Origin: Xanthomarina spongicola
GTDB lineage: Bacteria; Bacteroidota; Bacteroidia; Flavobacteriales; Flavobacteriaceae
Direction: 5' to 3'
Assembly (NCBI RefSeq): GCF_003148645.1
Contig: NZ_QGGP01000002.1
Location: forward strand, 479,525 to 543,524
DNA: 64,000 nt
In this document: piece by piece, positions 9,154 to 17,475 of the stretch
How the letters are laid out: the number at the start of each line of letters is the position of its first letter
Numbering within the stretch: position 1 is the stretch's first letter
The notes under the pieces: model-generated
The model's input: only the letters and a program-made list of their open reading frames with translations
What the model was told of the DNA's origin: nothing
Database searches by the model: none
Made by a program: the position numbers and the translations under genes

Positions 9154-9486
9154 TTAGCAACAATCACCATCTTTAATTGTTACCTGTTCTAAAAACTGCG
9201 TAAACAATATTCTAATATTTTGCCATTCATCTTGATTAATACAATAACAAACACTGGTTCCTTCTATGTTTCCTTTAATAATACCAAGATTTTTAAGTTC
9301 TTTTAAATGCTGAGAAATGGTTGGTTGTGCCAAGCCTATTTCGTTTACCAAATCGCCACAAACACAACTATTTATTTTAAAGAGATGTTGCAGAATGGCT
9401 ATTCTTGCTGGATGACCAAAAGCTTTAGCAATCAAAGCTATTTTATTTTGTTCATCGGTAAACATTTCAGATTTTGTTAATCCCAT
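9154..9486 (-). CDS. arsR: ArsR family metalloregulator
   Basis: The 110-residue protein is a winged-helix ArsR/SmtB repressor. C41 and C43 in S-C-V-C-G-D-L-V sit at the start of the recognition helix, as in the arsenite-sensing site of ArsR. The helix-turn-helix continues as L-A-Q-P-T-I-S-Q-H-L-K-E-L. The C-terminal D-C-C (residues 108-110) could contribute a further thiol ligand. It is the first gene of the operon and presumably represses arsR-arsC-acr3 until As(III) binds. Confidence 0.93.
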   Translation of the reverse strand: MGLTKSEMFTDEQNKIALIAKAFGHPARIAILQHLFKINSCVCGDLVNEIGLAQPTISQHLKELKNLGIIKGNIEGTSVCYCINQDEWQNIRILFTQFLEQVTIKDGDCC

Positions 9487-9508
9487 AACTCTAATTATTT
9501 ATCCATTA

Positions 9509-9543
9509 ATTGCAATATTACGATTAAGAGATATATAACACAA
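9509..9543 (-). promoter_or_regulatory. Candidate ars promoter with overlapping palindrome
   Basis: On the minus strand TAATATTG (9513-9520, one mismatch to TAnnTTTG) is preceded by TTG (9541-9543) at a 20-base spacing, which fits a Bacteroidota promoter for arsR. The 8-base palindrome ATTGCAAT (9509-9516) overlaps the -7 element and could be part of an ArsR operator. Confidence 0.35.
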
Positions 9544-9635
9544 CTATTTTTAATAAAAAATGAAAATTGAGTTAATATTAGAGGTTTCCTTTTTATAAAA
9601 AAGATGTACTTTGCATGTCTATTAAAACAAATTAA

Positions 9636-11927
9636 ATGAAAGTATGTATTGCCGAAAAACCTAGTGTTGCTAGAGAAATTGCTTCTGTTCTTGGAGCAAC
9701 AAACAGACATGATGGATATTATGAAGGTAATGGTTATGCTGTAACATATACATTTGGGCATTTATGCACATTAATGGAACCAAATGACTATAAACCACAT
9801 TGGAAAAGTTGGGATTTAAACAATTTACCTATGCTTCCAGAGAAGTTTAAAACGAAAGTGGTTAGTAATTCTGGAATTCAAAAGCAATTTAAAATTGTCA
9901 AGAGTTTATTCGATAAAGCAGACGTGGTTATCAACTGTGGTGATGCTGGTCAAGAAGGAGAACTCATTCAACGTTGGGTTTTAGATCAGGCCAATTATAA
10001 AGGTAAAGTTGAACGACTTTGGATTTCTTCACTTACAACAGAAGCTATAAAAGAAGGATTTAACAATTTAAAGCCTTCTGAGAATTATGATAACCTCTAT
10101 TATGCAGGGTTTTCAAGAGCTATTGGAGATTGGCTATTAGGCATGAATGCAACAAGGCTATTTACTGTAAAACATGGTGGATACAAGCAAGTACTTTCTG
10201 TTGGTCGTGTGCAGACACCTACTCTAGCGATGGTTGTAAGTAGATTTAAAGAAATTGAAAATTTTAAACCACAAGCGTATTGGGAACTTCAAACCATGTA
10301 TCGAGATACTTTATTTTCTTATGAAGAAGGTCGGTTTACAAAGATGGAAGATGGTGAGGTTTTAGCCAATAAAGTAAAAGAACACGAATTTGAAATTGAA
10401 TCTGTAACCAAAAAGAAAGGAAAGGAATATGCGCCAAAACTCTTTGATTTAACGGGTTTACAAGTGTATTGTAATACGAAGTTCGGATTTTCGGCAGATG
10501 AGACGTTGAAGTTAGTTCAAAAGTTATATGAAATGAAAGTGGTTACGTATCCAAGAGTCGATACTACTTTTCTACCAAACGATGTGTATCCAAAAGTAGC
10601 TGGCATACTTCAAAAACTCACTAATTACGCTACTTTAACACAACCACTTTTAGGGAAGAAAATAAAGAAATCGTCTAAAGTTTTTAACGATAAAAAAGTA
10701 ACCGATCACCATGCAATAATTCCAACAGGCATTCAAACAAATTTGCAATACAATCAACAACAGGTTTATGATATTATCGTCAAGCGCTTTATTGCTGTTT
10801 TTTATGAAGATTGTTCTGTATCAAATACCACAGTAATTGGAAAAGCTGCTGATGTCAATTTTAAAACAACAGGTAAAGAAATCTTAAAGAAAGGTTGGCG
10901 AGTGGTTTTCGAATCAGACGAAAAAGAAAAGAAAGAAGCCAATATGCTTCCAACATTTGTTAAGGGTGAAAAAGGACCACATGAACCTAGTTTTTTAGAA
11001 AAACAAACTAAGCCACCAAATCAATTTACAGAAGCCTCTCTCCTACGCGCTATGGAAACAGCAGGCAAACAGGTAGACGATGATGAGTTAAGAGATTTAA
11101 TGAAAGAAAATGGAATTGGTAGACCATCGACTCGTGCTAATATTATTGAAACACTTTTTAAGCGTCAATATATAAAACGAAATAAAAAGCAAATATTACC
11201 TACAGTTACAGGAATTGCCTTAATTGATACTATACAAAATGAATTACTCAAATCTGCTGAATTAACTGGTTTGTGGGAAAAGCAATTAAAAGATATAGAA
11301 AAAGGAACATTTAGTGCGAGTCAGTTTATAATTAACATGAAAAAAATGGTTGATGAATTGGTTTACGAAGTTCGAAGTGAAACTACCAGAGCCAATATCT
11401 CTCAAGCTACAGTCGTTAAACAAAGACAAGCCAAAACAGAGCAAAAGCAAAAAGCTGGGATTACTGTAGAAACCTGCCCAAAATGTCAAAAAGAAACCCT
11501 AATCAAAGGAAAAAAAGCTTATGGTTGTTCTGCGTATAGTGATGGTTGTAAATTTATTTTACCATTTGAAATTTACGGCAAAAAGATTTCAGAAAAACAA
11601 TACATCAGACTCCTTCAAAAAGGCTCTACTGTTAATTTAAAAGGTTTTAAAACCGATTCCGGAACAACTGAAGGCCTATTGTGTTTAGACGATAATTTTC
11701 AACTTGTTTTAGAACCAAAGAAAGCCAAATTAAAATCTATTCCAGACACTTTAGCTTGTCCGAAATGTCAAAAAGGAACCGTCATCAAAGGCAAGACAGC
11801 TTATGGATGCTCTGCTTATAAAGAGGGTTGTGATTTTAGATTTTCTTTTGATGATTTAAAAAAACAGGCCGGAAACAAAGCTCTTACCAAAGAATTAGTA
11901 TACCATATTCTAACAAATTCTCATTAG
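9636..11927 (+). CDS. topB: DNA topoisomerase III (type IA)
   Basis: The 763-residue protein is a type IA topoisomerase of the TopB type. The Toprim domain starts at C-I-A-E-K-P-S-V-A and carries the acidic block G-D-A-G-Q-E-G-E-L near 105-115. The catalytic tyrosine is Y305 in V-T-Y-P-R-V-D-T, and G-I-G-R-P-S-T-R-A-N-I-I lies near 490. Two C-terminal zinc-finger-like repeats (C-P-K-C-Q-K, then G-C-S-A-Y) occur near 613 and 705. It nicks and passes single strands and decatenates replication and recombination intermediates. It is monocistronic and divergent from the ars operon. Mobile-element topB relatives exist, but I see no transfer genes here. Confidence 0.95.
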   Translation: MKVCIAEKPSVAREIASVLGATNRHDGYYEGNGYAVTYTFGHLCTLMEPNDYKPHWKSWDLNNLPMLPEKFKTKVVSNSGIQKQFKIVKSLFDKADVVINCGDAGQEGELIQRWVLDQANYKGKVERLWISSLTTEAIKEGFNNLKPSENYDNLYYAGFSRAIGDWLLGMNATRLFTVKHGGYKQVLSVGRVQTPTLAMVVSRFKEIENFKPQAYWELQTMYRDTLFSYEEGRFTKMEDGEVLANKVKEHEFEIESVTKKKGKEYAPKLFDLTGLQVYCNTKFGFSADETLKLVQKLYEMKVVTYPRVDTTFLPNDVYPKVAGILQKLTNYATLTQPLLGKKIKKSSKVFNDKKVTDHHAIIPTGIQTNLQYNQQQVYDIIVKRFIAVFYEDCSVSNTTVIGKAADVNFKTTGKEILKKGWRVVFESDEKEKKEANMLPTFVKGEKGPHEPSFLEKQTKPPNQFTEASLLRAMETAGKQVDDDELRDLMKENGIGRPSTRANIIETLFKRQYIKRNKKQILPTVTGIALIDTIQNELLKSAELTGLWEKQLKDIEKGTFSASQFIINMKKMVDELVYEVRSETTRANISQATVVKQRQAKTEQKQKAGITVETCPKCQKETLIKGKKAYGCSAYSDGCKFILPFEIYGKKISEKQYIRLLQKGSTVNLKGFKTDSGTTEGLLCLDDNFQLVLEPKKAKLKSIPDTLACPKCQKGTVIKGKTAYGCSAYKEGCDFRFSFDDLKKQAGNKALTKELVYHILTNSH

Positions 11928-11985
11928 ATTACCACCTACCAATTAAATTATTCTATTCATTTTTAGTGCAATTGAAATATTTTAG

Positions 11986-11993
11986 TATCTTTG
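11986..11993 (+). promoter_or_regulatory. Candidate -7 element of the TetR/exporter operon
   Basis: TATCTTTG matches TAnnTTTG exactly, 29 bases upstream of the tetR start codon at 12023. It is immediately followed by the palindrome at 11994-12009. Confidence 0.5.
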
Positions 11994-12009
11994 TTAACCA
12001 AATGGTTAA
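11994..12009. promoter_or_regulatory. Probable TetR operator (16-bp palindrome)
   Basis: TTAACCAAATGGTTAA is an inverted repeat with perfect 7-base arms (TTAACCA/TGGTTAA) and a 2-base centre. It starts one base after the -7 element and ends 13 bases before the tetR start codon, so a bound dimer would cover the transcription start. Position, symmetry and length match TetR-family autoregulatory operators. Confidence 0.6.
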
Positions 12010-12022
12010 ACTATACAGTTAA

Positions 12023-12637
12023 ATGGCAAGAACTAAAGACGAAAATACGGAAGAACAAATCCTTGAAGCTGCAAAAAATGTCTTTCAGACAAAAGGTATG
12101 GATGGAGCAAGAATGCAAGAGATTGCAGATAATGCAGGTATAAATAAAGCGATGCTTCATTATTACTATAGAAATAAACAGTTACTATTTGAAGCTGTTT
12201 TTAAAAGTGCTTTTTCCTTATTAGCTCCACAATTAAACAAAATTTTAAATGATGATTCTTCAATAGAAGATAAAATTAGAAACTTCACAACTAATTATAT
12301 CTCTTTTATTATGAAGCATCCTTATTTACCAAACTTCATCATACAAGAACTAAATAGAAACCCAGATTTTATTATTACCATTCAAAAAAACAACACGTTA
12401 CTTAATATTGAAAAATTTAAAGCTCAAGTGGATTTAGAAGTAAGTCAAGGGAATTTAAAACCAACCAAAGGAGATCAGCTATTCATTAATATTTTATCGT
12501 TAAATATTTTTCCATTTGTTGCAAAACCACTTATAAAAGCATTTACTAAAGAAGATGACAAAGGTTTTGAGCGACTTATAGAACAAAGAAAAACTGAAGT
12601 TTCAGAATTTATTATCAATTCAATAAAACAGCATTAA
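12023..12637 (+). CDS. TetR/AcrR family transcriptional regulator
   Basis: The 204-residue protein has an N-terminal TetR helix-turn-helix (M-Q-E-I-A-D-N-A-G-I-N-K-A-M-L-H-Y-Y-Y-R-N-K, about residues 33-55) and an all-helical C-terminal ligand/dimerisation domain. It is the first gene of the exporter gene train, with one base between its stop and the TolC gene. It therefore most likely represses its own operon through the palindrome at 11994-12009 and responds to a substrate of the exporter. The ligand is unknown. Confidence 0.93.
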   Translation: MARTKDENTEEQILEAAKNVFQTKGMDGARMQEIADNAGINKAMLHYYYRNKQLLFEAVFKSAFSLLAPQLNKILNDDSSIEDKIRNFTTNYISFIMKHPYLPNFIIQELNRNPDFIITIQKNNTLLNIEKFKAQVDLEVSQGNLKPTKGDQLFINILSLNIFPFVAKPLIKAFTKEDDKGFERLIEQRKTEVSEFIINSIKQH

Positions 12638-12638
12638 A

Positions 12639-13892
12639 ATGAAAACAACTTTTAGCATATTGGTTTTCTTTTTATTAATCTTACAAAGTAACGCGCAGCA
12701 GCAAATTACGTTGGAAGCCTGCTATCAGTTGGTTTCTGAAAACTATCCATTAGTTAAACAAAGAGCGTTATTAGATAATAAAAATGCATTAGAATTAGAT
12801 GCTTTAAACACTGCAAAACTACCTCAATTGAATTTTAATGCAGAAGCTTGGTATCAGTCTGATGTTACCCAAATTCCAATTCCAAATTCAGGAGTGGAAC
12901 CACCAAATAACGATCAATATCGTGCAACACTTTCCGTTAATCAGTTAATATATCATGGTGGTTCTATTGATGCTTCATCTAAAGTAAAATCGGCACAATT
13001 AAAAACACAACAAAAGCAATTAGAAGTAAGTCTTTACCAATTAAAACAACGTATCAATCAGTTATATTTTTCCATTTTACTTTCAAATGAATCTTTTAGC
13101 TTATTAAAGGCAAAGGAAATCCAGTTAGAAACTAAACTTAAAGAAGTAAAATCTGGTATTCAATATGGAACAATATTACCATCATCAGACAAAATGATTG
13201 AAGCTGAATTGTTAAGAATCAAACAGCAGTTTTTAGAAATCAATAATAATAAAAAGGTGTTGATTGAGACATTGTCTTCTATAATTGGTAAACCTTTAAG
13301 TATATCAACCATATTTCAAGAACCAAATATCTCAACAAGCCTCACTCCTACAGCTCAACGTCCAGAGATGGAATTGTTTCAATTAAAAAAAGAGGAAATT
13401 GAAAGTCAAGAACTGCTTATTCAAAAAGACAATATTCCAAAATTAGTTGGCTTTGCTTCTGGTGGTATTGGAAATCCTGGCTTAAATATGTTAGACAATA
13501 CATTTGAACCATTTTATATTGTTGGTATGAAATTGAACTGGAATGTGTTTGATTGGAATGCTAATAAAAAGAAACGCGAATCCTTAATCATTAATAAAGA
13601 TATTGTTAATAATGAAACTGAAATTTTTCAATTAAACACCAATATTGAACTTAATCAATATCAAACAGAAATTGATAAAATTTCTAAAAATATAGTCATA
13701 GATTCAGAAATTATCCAACTTAGAAAAGACGTATTGTTGGCCACAGAATCTCAACTAAAGAATGGCGTAATAACCACTTCAACTTATATTACTGAATTGA
13801 CCAATTTATTTGAAGCTGAAAATATGTTGGTAACCCACAATATTCAATTGGAATTAGCTAAAGCAAATTATAACATCACTCAAGGACACTAA
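12639..13892 (+). CDS. TolC family outer-membrane efflux protein
   Basis: The 417-residue protein has a signal peptide (to about residue 20, S-N-A-Q) and the two long helical hairpin repeats of TolC-like proteins. Examples are T-L-E-A-C-Y-Q-L-V-x-E-N-Y-P-L near the N-terminus and the repeated Gln/Lys/Glu-rich helices around 110-210 and 310-410. It should trimerise into an outer-membrane channel with a periplasmic tunnel. It is the outer-membrane partner of the HlyD-like lipoprotein and the two-ATPase/two-permease transporter encoded downstream. Confidence 0.92.
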   Translation: MKTTFSILVFFLLILQSNAQQQITLEACYQLVSENYPLVKQRALLDNKNALELDALNTAKLPQLNFNAEAWYQSDVTQIPIPNSGVEPPNNDQYRATLSVNQLIYHGGSIDASSKVKSAQLKTQQKQLEVSLYQLKQRINQLYFSILLSNESFSLLKAKEIQLETKLKEVKSGIQYGTILPSSDKMIEAELLRIKQQFLEINNNKKVLIETLSSIIGKPLSISTIFQEPNISTSLTPTAQRPEMELFQLKKEEIESQELLIQKDNIPKLVGFASGGIGNPGLNMLDNTFEPFYIVGMKLNWNVFDWNANKKKRESLIINKDIVNNETEIFQLNTNIELNQYQTEIDKISKNIVIDSEIIQLRKDVLLATESQLKNGVITTSTYITELTNLFEAENMLVTHNIQLELAKANYNITQGH

Positions 13893-13894
13893 AT

Positions 13895-14788
13895 ATGAAA
13901 CAAATACACACATATTATATAGCAGTTAGCTTAGGCATTTTAAGTATGGCATCTTGCAGCGACTCTAATGGGAAAGCTGATGGTTATGGTAATTTTGAAG
14001 CCACAGAGATAACCGTTTCAGCTGAAAATAATGGTAAACTCATGACATTTCAAGTAAATGAAGGCGATGAGCTTAAAAAAGAAACTTTTATAGGATATAT
14101 AGACACTATACCATTGTCTTTAAAACGCGAACAACTTTTAGTCTCGAAAGAAGTTATTAGGTCTAAATCACAAGGAGTTTTATCTCAAATTGATGTATTG
14201 CATGCTAAGCTAAAAACAGCCAATACCAATAAAACCAGAACAAAAAATTTAATAAAAGATAATGCAGGAACACAAAAACAATTAGATGATGTTTTAGGTG
14301 AGATTGATGTTATTAAACAACAGATACGAAGTGTAGAAATCCAGAATGCTCCAGTAGTAAACGAACTTAAAAGTATAGATATCCAGTTAAAACAAATTGA
14401 TGACCAAATTAAAAAATGTAAAATAATTAATCCGATAAACGGAACTGTTTTAACTAAATATACTGAACCTGGTGAGATTACGGCTTTTGGAAAACCACTT
14501 TACAAAATAGCCGATTTAAACACCATGGAATTACGTGTTTTTATAAGTGAAACACAATTAGCAAATATAAAAATTGGTGAAAATGTTAATGTAAAAATTG
14601 ACAATCAAGATACCATGAAAGATTACGAAGGAACTGTTACATGGATTGCCTCGGAGGCTGAGTTCACTCCAAAAATTATTCAAACAAAAGAAGAACGAGT
14701 AGCCTTGGTTTATGCAGTAAAAATAGCAGTTATAAACGATGGTAGTTTAAAAATTGGTATGCCAGCCGAAATGTGGCTAAAAAAATAA
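13895..14788 (+). CDS. HlyD/YbhG-like membrane fusion lipoprotein
   Basis: The 297-residue protein carries a lipoprotein signal with lipobox M-A-S-C near residue 20, so it is probably lipid-anchored in the periplasm. It then has a split biotinyl-lipoyl-like domain (F-E-A-T-E-I-T-V-S-A, later I-I-N-P-I-N-G-T-V-L-T), a long alpha-helical hairpin at about 85-165, and a beta-barrel domain. It resembles YbhG-type periplasmic adaptors that join ABC-2 exporters to TolC. It is two bases downstream of the TolC gene. Confidence 0.9.
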   Translation: MKQIHTYYIAVSLGILSMASCSDSNGKADGYGNFEATEITVSAENNGKLMTFQVNEGDELKKETFIGYIDTIPLSLKREQLLVSKEVIRSKSQGVLSQIDVLHAKLKTANTNKTRTKNLIKDNAGTQKQLDDVLGEIDVIKQQIRSVEIQNAPVVNELKSIDIQLKQIDDQIKKCKIINPINGTVLTKYTEPGEITAFGKPLYKIADLNTMELRVFISETQLANIKIGENVNVKIDNQDTMKDYEGTVTWIASEAEFTPKIIQTKEERVALVYAVKIAVINDGSLKIGMPAEMWLKK

Positions 14789-14812
14789 AATCAACCCTTA
14801 AAATTATATATT

Positions 14813-15316
14813 ATGAAAAAAACACTTTTATCAATCGCAATGATGGCATTTATCCTTTCAAGTTGTAATAACAGCAAAAAAGAAGCACATGCTACAGAAC
14901 AAAACACGAAAGTAGAACTTGAAGAAGTTTCTCATCAAAATCATGACGCACCTTCTGAAGGTAATGTATTAAACAACAACTGGATGAATGAGATTCAATT
15001 AGATAATGGATCTCAATGGTTAGCAAATATTGAAACAAACGAAGGTGTTCAAAAAATGAAAGAAATGTTAAAATCTATAGACACCAATACCTTAGAAGAA
15101 TATCACAACCTTGCTGCAGAATTAACTCATGCAAAAAATTATGTTATAAAGGAATGTACCATGAAAGGGCCTTCTCATGATAATTTACATGTATGGTTAC
15201 TTCCATTAATGGAAAAAATTGATGCACTTGCAGAAACTAATAATTTAGAAGAAGCAGCAAAAATAAAACAAAGTATTACAGAGAATGTAAATGCTTATGA
15301 CAATTATTTCAAATAA
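14813..15316 (+). CDS. Unknown lipoprotein in the exporter operon
   Basis: The 167-residue product has a signal sequence with lipobox L-S-S-C (cysteine near residue 18) and is predicted to be a lipoprotein. The region after the anchor is rich in His, Glu and Asn (S-H-Q-N-H-D). The C-terminal part is helical, with one Cys-Thr-Met and several His residues (C-T-M-K-G-P-S-H-D-N-L-H). Metal binding is conceivable but unproven. I do not recognise a family. It lies between the adaptor and OsmC genes, 24 and 19 bases from them, so it is probably cotranscribed with the exporter. Confidence 0.75.
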   Translation: MKKTLLSIAMMAFILSSCNNSKKEAHATEQNTKVELEEVSHQNHDAPSEGNVLNNNWMNEIQLDNGSQWLANIETNEGVQKMKEMLKSIDTNTLEEYHNLAAELTHAKNYVIKECTMKGPSHDNLHVWLLPLMEKIDALAETNNLEEAAKIKQSITENVNAYDNYFK

Positions 15317-15335
15317 TCTCTAAATATAAATCATC

Positions 15336-15794
15336 ATGGAAAAACATGTTTATAATGTAGATGTTACTTGGACGCAAGATAGAAAAGGTATCATGTGTTC
15401 TCCAGAATTAAACAATGCAGAAACTCAAGAGACCAACTGTTTAGAAGTTGCAACACCTCCTGAATTTCCTAATGGTATGCCACATATTTGGTCTCCAGAA
15501 CATTTGTTTACTGCAGCAGTTAGCAGTTGTTTAATGACGACCTTTTTGGCAATCTCTGGATATTCAAAATTAGAGTTTATCAGTTTTAAATGTCCATCGA
15601 AAGGTATTTTGGAGAAAGTAGATGGCAAGTTTGTTATGAGTGAAATTCAATTGTTCCCTGAAGTAGTTATAGCAGATAAAAAACAACGTGATCGTGCAGA
15701 ACGTATTATAGAGAAATCGGAAAAAGCGTGCTTAATCTCTAATTCCATTACATCTAAAGTTACCTTAAAATCAACAATAATTGTACAAAATTAG
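15336..15794 (+). CDS. OsmC family peroxiredoxin-like protein
   Basis: The 152-residue protein is an OsmC/Ohr-fold protein. The two reactive cysteines are visible in A-A-V-S-S-C-L-M-T-T-F and E-K-A-C-L-I-S-N-S-I, spaced as in OsmC. Family members reduce organic hydroperoxides as intertwined dimers. Its position inside an exporter operon suggests protection against the same toxic or oxidising compounds, which is an inference. Only six bases separate its stop from the TTG start of the next gene. Confidence 0.92.
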   Translation: MEKHVYNVDVTWTQDRKGIMCSPELNNAETQETNCLEVATPPEFPNGMPHIWSPEHLFTAAVSSCLMTTFLAISGYSKLEFISFKCPSKGILEKVDGKFVMSEIQLFPEVVIADKKQRDRAERIIEKSEKACLISNSITSKVTLKSTIIVQN

Positions 15795-15800
15795 ATAGTC

Positions 15801-16703
15801 TTGGGAATTTCAGTTTCAAACATATCAAAATCTTATAAAGATGTAAAAGCCTTACAGAATATATCATTTGAAGTCAAACCCAATGAGCTTTTTGGGCTCA
15901 TTGGGCCAGATGGAGCAGGAAAAACCACGCTTTTTAGAATCTTAACCACTTTGTTAATTGCTAATGAAGGTGAAGCTACAGTTGCAGGATTAGATGTGTT
16001 AAAAGACTTTAAGGAAATTAGAAAACATGTGGGTTATATGCCTGGAAGATTCTCTTTATATCAGGATTTAACCATTGAGGAAAACCTAAACTTCTTTGCT
16101 ACCATTTTTGGAACCAGCATAGAAGAAAACTACGATCTTATAAAAGATATTTACGTTCAAATAGAACCTTTTAAAGACCGAAGAGCTGGAAAATTGTCTG
16201 GTGGCATGAAACAAAAACTTGCCTTAAGTTGTGCTTTAATTCATAAACCAAAAGTCTTGTTTCTAGATGAACCAACAACTGGAGTAGATCCTGTTTCAAG
16301 AAAAGAATTTTGGGAGATGCTAAAGCGCTTACAACAAAAAGGCATTACCATTTTGGTGTCCACACCTTATATGGATGAAGCTGCTTTATGTGATAGAATT
16401 GCACTTATTCAAGATGGAGAAATATTACAGATTGATACTCCTGAAAATATTGTGAAACAGTATCCTAAAACCATTTACGATGTAAGTGCCAATAACATGT
16501 ATCAATTAATTAATAGTCTAAAGGCCTACCAACATAAACATAGTGTGTATCCCTTTGGGGAATTTGTGCATTATACTGATACACGTTCAGATTTTAATCC
16601 TAAAGAATTAAAAACATATTTAGAAGCGCAAAATCTATCTAATATAAGTATAGAAAGAACCCAAGCAACCATAGAGGATAGCTTTATGGAATTGGCAAAA
16701 TAA
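15801..16703 (+). CDS. ABC transporter ATP-binding protein (YbhF N-half-like)
   Basis: The 300-residue ATPase has Walker A G-P-D-G-A-G-K-T-T, signature L-S-G-G-M-K-Q and Walker B V-L-F-L-D-E-P-T-T-G-V-D-P. The H-loop position reads S-T-P-Y-M-D-E-A, with Pro instead of His. The D-G-A-G-K-T-T loop and the P-Y-M-D-E-A motif resemble the first half of Escherichia coli YbhF. I use the TTG at 15801, because no ATG or GTG lies between the in-frame OsmC stop (15792-15794) and the conserved N-terminus. It should pair with the next ATPase gene. Confidence 0.9.
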   Translation: MGISVSNISKSYKDVKALQNISFEVKPNELFGLIGPDGAGKTTLFRILTTLLIANEGEATVAGLDVLKDFKEIRKHVGYMPGRFSLYQDLTIEENLNFFATIFGTSIEENYDLIKDIYVQIEPFKDRRAGKLSGGMKQKLALSCALIHKPKVLFLDEPTTGVDPVSRKEFWEMLKRLQQKGITILVSTPYMDEAALCDRIALIQDGEILQIDTPENIVKQYPKTIYDVSANNMYQLINSLKAYQHKHSVYPFGEFVHYTDTRSDFNPKELKTYLEAQNLSNISIERTQATIEDSFMELAK

Positions 16704-16719
16704 CAACCTTCAAAGTCTC

Positions 16720-16736
16720 AAAACCTTGTAGGTTTT
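16720..16736 (+). repeat. Hairpin directly before the second ATPase gene
   Basis: AAAACCT-TGT-AGGTTTT is a perfect 7-base inverted repeat with a 3-base loop. It ends one base before the ATG at 16738. In mRNA it would lie in the ribosome loading region. It may tune translation of the second ATPase, or be a remnant of a dispersed intergenic repeat. Confidence 0.45.
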
Positions 16737-16737
16737 A

Positions 16738-17475
16738 ATGAAAAACATGAACAATACCAACGTCATTCAAGCAGAAGGCTTAACCAAAATGTTTGGGGAT
16801 TTTACAGCTGTAAATGCCATTACTTTTGAAGTTAAAAAAGGAGAGATTTTTGGATTTCTTGGAGCCAATGGTGCAGGAAAAACTACAGCTATAAAAATGC
16901 TTATTGGCATTTCTAATCCAACATCTGGGCAAGCACATGTAGCAGGTTTTGATGTTTCTACTCAAGCTGAAGACATTAAGAAAAACATTGGTTATATGAG
17001 TCAGAAGTTTGCTTTGTACGACGATTTAACTGTTAAAGAAAATATTACTTTTTTTGGTGGCATTTACGGACTTACTAAAATAAAGATTAAAGAAAAAACC
17101 AAAGAGCTTATTGAAGACTTAGGCTTGGAGGAAGTTGCCAATCAATTAGTTGGTTCTCTGCCATTAGGCTGGAAACAGAAAATTTCGTTTTCAGTTGCCT
17201 TATTGCACGAACCAAAAATTGTGTTTTTAGATGAACCAACAGGAGGTGTCGATCCAATAACCAGACGTCAGTTCTGGGAAATGATTTACAGAGCAGCACA
17301 CCAAGGTACCACCATTTTTGTTACTACTCACTATATGGATGAAGCTGAGTACTGCGATCGTGTTTCGATAATGGTAAATGGTAAAATTGAAGCGTTAGAT
17401 ACTCCAAAGGAATTAAAGAAACAATTTCAAGTTGATAGTATGAATGATGTGTTTTTAAAATTGGCCAGAGGATGA
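16738..17475 (+). CDS. ABC transporter ATP-binding protein (YbhF C-half-like)
   Basis: The 245-residue ATPase has Walker A G-A-N-G-A-G-K-T-T, Walker B I-V-F-L-D-E-P-T-G-G-V-D-P and a normal H-loop T-T-H-Y-M-D-E-A-E. Its signature motif is degenerate, L-P-L-G-W-K-Q in place of LSGGQ. The same substitution is typical of the second half of YbhF-type fused ATPases, so the two genes look like a split YbhF. Its end overlaps the first permease start by four bases (ATGA). A second in-frame ATG at 16747 is an alternative start. Confidence 0.92.
   Translation: MKNMNNTNVIQAEGLTKMFGDFTAVNAITFEVKKGEIFGFLGANGAGKTTAIKMLIGISNPTSGQAHVAGFDVSTQAEDIKKNIGYMSQKFALYDDLTVKENITFFGGIYGLTKIKIKEKTKELIEDLGLEEVANQLVGSLPLGWKQKISFSVALLHEPKIVFLDEPTGGVDPITRRQFWEMIYRAAHQGTTIFVTTHYMDEAEYCDRVSIMVNGKIEALDTPKELKKQFQVDSMNDVFLKLARG

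Noticed and set aside
9495-9761. Minus-strand 88-codon frame between arsR and topB
   Set aside because: It overlaps the topB start and the ars promoter region, and its product is cysteine- and phenylalanine-rich without family features.
9636-11927. topB as marker of an integrative element
   Set aside because: No integrase, relaxase, conjugation genes or attachment-site repeats are visible nearby.
17108-17299. Minus-strand open frame inside the second ATPase gene
   Set aside because: It lies opposite a gene with intact Walker motifs, has no start context and no recognisable protein features; it is a shadow frame.
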